A stretch of DNA of 64,000 bases from Pictodentalium vernedei (Eukaryota > Mollusca > Scaphopoda > Dentaliida > Dentaliidae). The stretch covers positions 203,257,262 to 203,321,261 of the forward strand of contig CM062292.1 of the NCBI GenBank assembly GCA_031216915.1. The letters run 5' to 3'. This document shows, in pieces, positions 56,561-64,000 of the stretch (its first letter is position 1; every line of letters begins with the position of its first letter). Both the position numbers and the translations under genes were made by a program. The notes beneath the pieces were generated by a model, which saw only the letters and a list, made by a program, of their open reading frames with translations, ran no database searches and had not been told where the DNA came from.

Positions 56561-56880
56561 CAAATCGGTTAGGCCTCCCCCTCCCCTCTCCACACTAGAC
56601 CTAGGCTATTTGTAGGCGCCTTCTCCCCATTCCCGCCCGCCTGCATGTACCCTATTTTAGGCTCTCCCTCCCCAAAGTCCATGTAGGGCCCAGCATCAAA
56701 GCCCCTTCAAAGGGCCCCAGGCTATGTATAGCCCAACGTGTATTTAGGCTTTCCCCACATTGTTTTGGCTCTCCCTCCCCATTAAAGCCCTTGTATAGGC
56801 TGTGCCTCTCCACCAAAGCCCTTGTATGGGCTGTTCCTCCCCATCGAAGCCCTCCCAAGGCTAGCCCAAAGCTGAGGGAC
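56561..56880. repeat. Degenerate pyrimidine-rich minisatellite
   Basis: Loosely repeated units of about 45 bp contain GGCTCTCCCTCCCC or GGCTGTTCCTCCCC followed by AAAGCCCTTGTATAGG. At least four units are recognisable from 56655 onward. Confidence 0.6.
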
Positions 56881-57139
56881 TTCCAAATTGAGGCGTCCAA
56901 TGAGTACTAACAAAGAGTTCCCCTTCCCCACGTAAATTTCGAGCTCTGTTGGAGTCTCTAAGGTAAATGTTGTCAAGGACATGTACATGTAAATACATAC
57001 AAACAAAAAGATTAATTTGAAGGCTACCTGGAGTGACTAAACTGTTATGTAAGAAGATTACGATAAAGCCCAAACTGGAACATCCGATGTTATGTACATA
57101 CAAAAGTTTTAGATATAATGACTACCTGACCTGTTTCCT

Positions 57140-57510
57140 TTGTTTAGACATGTCAAATGTGATTAAGACAGAGAGAGTCTTTGTTTATAAGAAGATGTGG
57201 TAGTGGCACGTTGTATAGTTATGCAAATAGATAAGGGACACCTGGTATGTTTGATTATGTCATATATAAGAAGCTTAATGTGATAAAGACCACGCACTCT
57301 GTTTGATTCTGTCACAAATAAGATAGTGTCACGACGCAGGTGTTTGATTACGTAATAGATACAAGGCTTATAATAAAAACCATCTGGCATGTTTACACAT
57401 GTGTTTGATTACGTAACAGAGAAGAGGCTTATGATAAGGGCATCTTGCATGTTTGATTATGTCATAGATAAGATAGTGTCACATCGCGGGTGTTTGATGA
57501 CCCAGTAAGA
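57140..57510. repeat. Degenerate minisatellite with GTGTTTGATTACGTAA units
   Basis: TTTGATTATGTCAT or TTTGATTACGTAA recurs at about 57250, 57302, 57342, 57402, 57452 and 57492 with spacers of 40-60 bp containing GATAAGATAGTGTCAC. Several units carry ATF/CREB-like TTACGTAA. No coding sequence. Confidence 0.65.
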
Positions 57511-57867
57511 TCGCGGCAGTGTCTGATGGGTCAAAACAGGTATCCAATGAGAGCAAGGCGGTGTCTAATTGGTCAAACAGTTGTCCAATCAGATCATACC
57601 ACATGGTGGTATGTTCCATGGGGCTAGTAGATAAGCGAGTTGTAAGTTAATGCCACGCAGGCATTCTCTGATTGGCCAAAACAACTGTTGGTTATAGAGT
57701 TGCCTGATGATAGTTTGGTAGTGGAAGCTGAAAAAGAATTAACAACTCTGAATTTTTTCTCTGTTGAATTTTATTGCAAAAATACCCCATTAAAATCAGT
57801 TTTAGATTCAATGAAAATGGAATTACAATCAGTTTTCACAAGTAATTTTATAATTTCACAATAAGTA

Positions 57868-59261
57868 ATTAGGGCCCCGCCGAGAGGCGGACGTCCTATA
57901 GTGATCGCTCTGTCCGTGCGTCTGTGCGTCCGTCCGTCCGTCCGTCCGTCCGTGCGTCCGTCCGTAATCTTTCTCTCTTAATAGATAAGGTTTTGATATT
58001 TGACATGTGGGTATATTATCTCAAGACGATGTGTCGTGTACCACGGTTGCCATGCTTTGACCTTGAACTTTGACCTCAAGGTCAAATTATTCCGAATTCG
58101 GGGTTCTTTTCTGACAAGTTCGTGTCCGGGCTGTAACTTTTTTCCCTTAATAGATAGGGTTTTGATATTTGGTATGTGGATAGATTATCTCAAGACGACG
58201 TGTCGCGTACCAAGGTTGCCATGCTTTGACCTTGAACTTTGACCTCAAGGTCAAATTATTTCGAATTCGGGGTTCTTTTCTGACAAGTTCGTGCCCGAGC
58301 TGTAACTTTTTCCCCTTAATAGATAGGGTTTTGATATTTGGTATGTGGGTAGATTATTTCAAGACGATGTGTCGCGTACCACGGATGCCATGCTTTGACC
58401 TAGAACTTTGACCTCAAGGTCAAATTATTCCAAATTCGGGGTTCTTTTCTGATAAGTTCGTGTCCGGGCTGTAACTTTTTTCTCTTAATAGATAGGGTTT
58501 TGATATTTGGTATGTGGATAGATTATCTCAAGACAACGTGTCGCGTACCAAGGTTGCCATGCTTTGACCTTGAACTTTGACCTCAAGGTCAAATTATTCA
58601 GATTTTTTTTTTTTTTGACAAGTTCGTGTCCGGGCTGTAACTTTTTTCCCTTAATAGATAGGGTTTTGATATTTGGTATGTGGGTAGATTATCTCAAGAC
58701 GATGTGTAGCGTACCATGGCTGCCATGCTTTGACCTTGAACTTTGACCTCAAGGTCAAATTATTCCGAATTCGGGGTTCTTTTCTGACAAGTTCGTGTCC
58801 GGGATGTAACGTTTTTCCCTTAATAGATAGGGTTTTGATATTTGGTATGTGGATAGATTATCTCAAGACGACGTTTCGCGTACCAAGGTTGCATGCTCTG
58901 ACCTTGCAGTTTGACCTCAAGGTCAAATTATTCAGATTTTTTTTTCTGACAAGTTCATGTCCGGGCTGTAACTTTTTTCCCTTAATAGATAGGGTTTTAA
59001 TATTTGGTATGTGGGTAGATTATCTCAAGTAGACTGTCGCGTACCAAGGTTGCCATGCTTTGACCTTGAAGTTTGACCTCAAGGTCAAATTATTCAGAAT
59101 TCGTGTTTTTTTCTGACAAGTTCGTGTCCGGGAAGGGATTTTAATCAGATTTTACCTATTGTTTGAAATATTTTAGTATGACGGTTCACATCAGTTTATA
59201 CCTAACATCGGTTAGTTGTTCCCGGGCCCGCAGAGATGTATTCCATCTCCGTGATATCTAG
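57868..59261 (+). mobile_element. Pearl-like Helentron-derived element 3
   Basis: The left arm begins GGGCCCCGCCGAGAGGCGG (a small hairpin) and runs into a (TCCG)n microsatellite (57925-57964). A core of seven tandem units of about 167 bp is followed by a unique right arm. The right arm has GGGCCCGC, the hairpin GAGATG-TATTC-CATCTC and terminal CTAG (59258-59261) before TTTTT. A tetranucleotide arm, about 160-bp core repeats and a right arm is the published layout of bivalve pearl elements. Nonautonomous; no real ORF. Confidence 0.8.
57970..59130 (+). repeat. 167-bp tandem core repeat, seven units
   Basis: The marker GACCTCAAGGTCA occurs at 58072, 58241, 58410, 58579, 58745, 58913 and 59075. 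Each unit holds TGACCTTGAACTTTGACCTC followed by AAGGTCA, plus TGTAACTTTTTCCCTTAATAG and GATATTTGGTATGTGG. Frames open in several units only because the period is close to a multiple of three. Confidence 0.92.
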
Positions 59262-59359
59262 TTTTTACAATAAGTAGTTTTACAATAATTTTACAGGTAA
59301 TCATACAATAAACATATTTAAATGTTCAGTAACTGTCTTTTGGCCCTGAAAAGGGCAGT

Positions 59360-59440
59360 TTTTAGCTCACCAACTTTAGTTGTGTGAGCTTATGGCATGG
59401 CTCGATCGGTCAGCGTCGGCATCAGCGTACGTGTCCAATA
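59360..59440 (+). repeat. Folded head of the satellite-bearing element
   Basis: TTAGCTCACCAACTTTAGTTGTGTGAGCTT forms an inverted pair (AGCTCAC with GTGAGCT) and is followed by CGATCGGTCAGCGTCGG. This resembles the 5' arm of Helentron-like elements and sits immediately before the 176-bp array. Confidence 0.55.
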
Positions 59441-62400
59441 ATGTTAAAGCTTCTGTTTAGGTCACTTACTCGCCCTATTTCCATACCATGGCTTTTATAA
59501 TGCTGCTATATGATGATTATTATCATTCTACCATGATTTAACCCCTTTCCCTACATATTAGACATTTTTCTTGACATTTTTAGTTGCGTTCAGTTTTCTG
59601 TTTAGCTCAGAATTTCATGTTTAACTAAGTGTTTAAGTCAGCTGCTGTGCTCCTTCTCTTCCCATGACACTCATATTCATCATACATGTTCCTCAGTATC
59701 ATTGTTCCATGATTAACCCCGCCTCATACCTGCATTTTAAACATTTTTCTTGACATTTTTAGTTGCGTTTCGTCTTCTGTTTAGCTCGGAATTTCATGTT
59801 TAACTTAGTGTTTAGGTCAGCTGCTGTGCTCCTTCTCTTCCCATGGCACTCATATTCACTATACATGTTCCTCAGTATCATTGTTCCATGATTATCACCT
59901 CATACTCTGCATTTTAAACATTTTTCTTGACATTTTTAGTTGCGTTTAGTTTTCTGTTTAGCTCAGAATTTCATGTTTAACTTAGTGTTATATCAGCTGC
60001 TGTGCTTCTCTTTCCATGGCACTTATATTCATCATACATGTTCCTCAGTATCATTGTTCCATGATTAACCCCTCATACCCTGCATTTTAAACATTTTTCT
60101 GACATTTTTAGTTGCATTTTGTTTTCTGTTTAGCTCGGAATTTAAGGTTTAACTTAGTGTTTAGGTCAGCTGCTGTGCTCTTTCTCTTCCCACGGCACTT
60201 ATATTCATTATACATGTTCCTCAGTATCATTGTTCCATGATTAACCCCTCATACCCTGCATTTTAAACATTTTTCTTGACATTTTTAGTTGCATTTAGTT
60301 TTCTGTTTAGCTCAGAATTTCAAGTTTAACTAAGTGTTTAGGTCAGCTGCTGTGCTCCTTCTCTTCCCATGGCACTTATATTCATCATATATGTTCCCCA
60401 GTATCATTGTTCCATGATTAACCCCTCATACCCTCCATTTTAAACATTTTTCAGGCATTTTTAGTTGCATTTAGTTTTCTGTTTAGCTCGGAATTTCAGG
60501 TTTAACTTAGTGTTTAGGCCAGCTGCTGTGCTCTTTCTCTTCCCACGGCACATATATTCATTATACATGTTCCTCAGTATCATTGTTCCATGATTAACCC
60601 CTCATACCCTGCATTTTAAACATTTTTCTTGACATTTTTAGTTGCGTTTAGTTTTCTGTTTAGCTCAGAATTTCATGTTTAACTAAGTGTTTAGGTCAGC
60701 TGCTGTGCTCTTTCTTTTCCCATGGCACTTATATTCATCATACATGTTTCTCAGTATCATCGTTCCATGATTAACCCCTCATACCCTGCATTTTAAACAT
60801 TTTTCTTGACATTTTTAGTTGTGTTTAGTTTTCTGTTTAGCTCGGAATTTCATGTTTAACTTAGTGTTTAGGTCAGCTGATGTGCTCCTTCTCTTCCCAT
60901 GGCACTTATATTCATCATACATGTTCCTCAGTATCATTGTTCCATGATTAACCCTCTCACTCTGCATTTTAAACATTTTTCTTGACATTTTTAGTTGCGT
61001 TTAGTTTTCTGTTTAGCTCGGAATTTCATGTAACTTAGTGTTTAGGTCAGCTGCTGTGCTCCTCCTCTTCCCATGGCACTCATATTCACTATACATGTTC
61101 CTCAGTATCTTTGTTCCATGATTAACCCCTCATACTCTGCATTTTAAACATTTTTCTTAACATTTTTAGTTGCGTTTAGTTTTCTGTTTAGCTCAGAATT
61201 TCATGTTTTCCTTAGTGTTATGTCAGCTGCTGTGCTCCTTCTCTTCCCATGGCACTTATATTCATCATACATGTTCCTCAGTATCTTTGTTCCATGATTA
61301 ACCCCTCATACTCTGCATTTTAAACATTTTTCTTGACATTTTTAGTTCGTTTAGTTTTCTGTTTAGCTCAGAATTTCAAGTTTAACTAAGTGTTTAGGTC
61401 AGCTGCTGTGCGCCTTCTCTTCCCATGGCACTTATATTCATCATACATGTTCCCCAGTATCATTGTTCCATGATTAACCCCTCATACCCTCCATTTTAAA
61501 CATTTTTCTGACATTTTTAGTTGCATTTAGTTTTCTGTTTAGCTCGAAATTTCAGGTTTAACTTAGTGTTTAGGTCAGCTGCTGTGCTCTTTCTCTTCCC
61601 ACGGCACATATATTCATTATACATGTTCCTCAGTATCATTGTTCCATGATTAACCCCTCATACCCTGCATTTTAAACATTTTTCTTGACATTTTTAGTTG
61701 CGTTTAGTTTTCTGTTTAGCTCAGAATTTCATGTTTAACTAAGTGTTTAGGTCAGCTGCTGTGCTCCTTCTTTTCCCATGACACTCATATTCACTATACA
61801 TGTTCCTCAGTATCATTGTTCCATGATTAACCCCTCATACCCTGCATTTTAAACGTTTTTATTGACATTTTAGTTGCCTATAGTTTTCTGTTTAGCTTAG
61901 AATTTCATGTTTAACTAAGTGTTTAGGTCAGCTGCTGTGCTCCTTCTCTTCCCATGGCACTCATATTCACTATACATGTTCCTCAGTATCATTGTTCCAT
62001 GATTAACCCCTCAAACTCTGCATTTTAAACATTTTTCTGGACATTTTTAGTTGCGTTTAGTTTTCTGTTTAGCTCAGAATTTCATGTTTAACTCAGTGTT
62101 TAGGTCAGCTGATGTGCTCTTTCTCTTCCCACGGCACTTATATTCATTATACATGTTCCTCAGTATCATTGTTCCATGATTAACCCCTCATACCCTGCAT
62201 TTTAATGATTTTTCTTGACATTTTTAGTTGCGTTTAGTTTTCTGTTTAGCTCAGAATTTCAAGTTTAACTAAGTGTTTAGGTCAGCTGCTGTGCTCCTTC
62301 TCTTCCCATGGCACTTATATTCATCATACATGTTCCCCAGTATCATTGTTCCGTGATAAACCCCTCATACCCTCCATTTTAAACATTTTTCTGACATTTT

Positions 62401-64000
62401 TAGTTGCATTTAGTTTTCTGTTTAGCTCGGAATTTCATGTTTAACTTAGTATTTAGGTCAGCTTGTGTGCTCCTTCACTTCCCATGGCACTCATATTCAC
62501 TATATGTTCCTCAGTATCATTGTTCTATGATTAACGCCTCATACTCTGCATTTTAAACATTTTTCGTGACATTTTTAGTTGCGTTTAGTTTTCTGTTTAG
62601 CTCAGAATTTCATGTTTAACTTAGTCTTATGTCGGCTGCTGTGCTCCTTCTCTTCCCAAGGCACTTCTATTCATCATACATGTTCCTCAGTATCATTGTT
62701 CCATGATTAACCCCTCATACCCTGCATTTTAAACATTTTTCTGACATTTTTAGTTGCATTTAGTTTTCTGTTTAGCTCGGAATTTCAGGTTTAACTTAGT
62801 GTTTAGGTCAGCTGCTGTGCTCTTTCTCTTCCCACGGCACTTATAATCATTATACGTGTTCCTCAGTATCATTGTTCCATGATTAACCCCTCGTACACTG
62901 CATTTTAAATATTTTTCTTGACATTTTTAGTTGCGTTTAGTTTTCTGTTTAGCTCAGAATTTCAAGTTCAATGAAGTGTTTAGGACAGCTGCTGTGCTCC
63001 TTCTCTTCCCATGGCACTTATATTCATCATACATGTTCCCCAGTATCATTGTTCCATGATTAACCCCTCATACCCTCCATTTTAAACATTTTTCTGACAT
63101 TTTTAGTTGCATTTAGTTTTCTGTTGAGCTCGGAATTTCATGTTTAACTTAGTATTTAGGTCAGCTTGTGTGCTCCTTCACTTCCCATGGCACTCATATT
63201 CACTATACATGTTCCTCAGTATCATTGTTCAATAATTAACGCCTCATACTCTGCATTTTAAACATTTTTCGTGACATTTTTAGTTGCGTTTAGTTTTCTG
63301 TTTAGCTCAGAATTTCATGTTTAACTTAGTGTTATGTCAGCTGCTGTGCTCCTTCTCTTCCCATGGCACTTCTATTCATCATACATGTTCCTCAGTATCA
63401 TTGTTCCATGATTAACCCCTCATACCCTGCATTTTAAACATTTTTCTGACATTTTTAGTTGCATTTAGTTTTCTGTTTAGCTCGGAATTTCAGGTTTAAC
63501 TTAGTGTTTAGGTCAGCTGCTGTGCTCTTTCTCTTCCCACGGAACTTATATTCATTATACGTGTTCCTCAGTATCATTGTTCCATGATTAACCCCTCATA
63601 CACTGCATTTTAAACATTTTTCTTGACATTTTTAGTTGCGTTTAGTTTTCTGTTTAGCTCAGAATTTCAAGTTTAATCAAGTGTTTAGGTCAGCTGCTGT
63701 GCTCCTTCTAAACCATGGCACTTATATTCATCATACATGTTCCCCAGTATCATTGCTCCATGATTAACCCCTCATACCCTCCATTTTAAACATTTTTCTG
63801 ACATTTTTAGTTGCATTTAGTTTTCTGTTTAGCTCGGAATTTCAGGTTTAACTTAGTGTTTAGGTCAGCTGCTGTGCTCTTTCTCTTCCCACGGCACTTA
63901 TAATCATTATACGTGTTCCTCAGTATCATTGTTCCATGATTAACCCCTCATACACTGCATTTTAAACATTTTTCTTGACATTTTTAGTTGCGTTTAGTTT
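59441..64000. repeat. 176-bp satellite array, at least 25 units, open at right edge
   Basis: The marker TTTTCTGTTTAGCTC recurs 26 times from 59594 to 63998 with spacings of 172-180 bp, mostly 175-177. Units share CAGTATCATTGTTCCATGAT, GCATTTTAAACATTTTTC and GGTCAGCTGCTGTGCTC. From about 62238 two unit types alternate (CTTGACA with TTGCGTTT, and CTGACA with TTGCATTT). A four-unit block of about 703 bp repeats (62414-63116, 63117-63820). No coding sequence. The monomer length is close to one nucleosome repeat. Confidence 0.95.

Noticed and set aside
58000-59032. Chain of + strand frames with repeated TLNFDLKVKLF protein sequence
   Set aside because: These are the tandem 167-bp core repeat read in frame. 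The period is near a multiple of three. Not a repeat protein.

Overview
This window looks like intron and intergenic DNA from a repeat-rich metazoan, most likely a marine invertebrate and possibly a mollusc or other lophotrochozoan. The reasons are split coding exons with consensus splice sites, DIRS-type tyrosine-recombinase retrotransposons, a Penelope-like fragment, a CR1/L2-type LINE with an esterase ORF1, and several tandem-core elements like the bivalve 'pearl' (Helentron-derived) families. The taxon is inferred from element types alone. No bacterial genes, rRNA, true tRNA genes or CRISPR arrays were seen.

The only host coding sequence I can support is two + strand exons of one probable gene: a phase 1-1 EGF-domain exon (18498-18632) and a phase-1 exon encoding a single transmembrane helix and short tail (34233-34444). 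The 15.6 kb between them is filled by nested insertions. A TTAA-flanked MITE appears to be split by an old DIRS fossil (E, about 18895-32728). E is split by a younger DIRS fossil (D, 22524-29456), and D is split by a 361-bp DNA-transposon MITE (26742-27102).

Layout. 1-277 holds nothing recognised. 278-13892 holds two DIRS fossils (A and B) lying end to end, both broken. 13945-15273 holds a DIRS end fragment and a 145-bp tandem array. 15300-18490 and 32780-45100 are a patchwork of small nonautonomous DNA transposons (TTAA or piggyBac-like, pogo/Tigger-like, foldback families), degenerate SINEs, Helentron-like elements nested in each other (38418-39210) and a Penelope-like GIY-YIG fragment (41397-42000). 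45250-49707 is a minus-strand LINE with an SGNH-esterase ORF1 and an endonuclease-RT ORF2 carrying only one frameshift and one stop. 49710-57860 is mostly noncoding, with long hairpins, tRNA-SINEs, Helentron-like elements and degenerate minisatellites. 57868-59261 is a pearl-like element whose seven core repeats each carry nuclear-receptor-type half sites. 59360 to the right edge is a 176-bp satellite with an emerging higher-order repeat.

The most notable points are the four-level nest inside the EGF gene intron, the complete inverted terminal repeat and internal complementary region architecture of the DIRS copies with a conserved NRF1-like palindrome in their ends, the set of Helentron-like elements ending CTAG or CTTG before TT (one inserted in another at a T-T site), and very long near-perfect hairpins (52308-52442 and 36168-36379).
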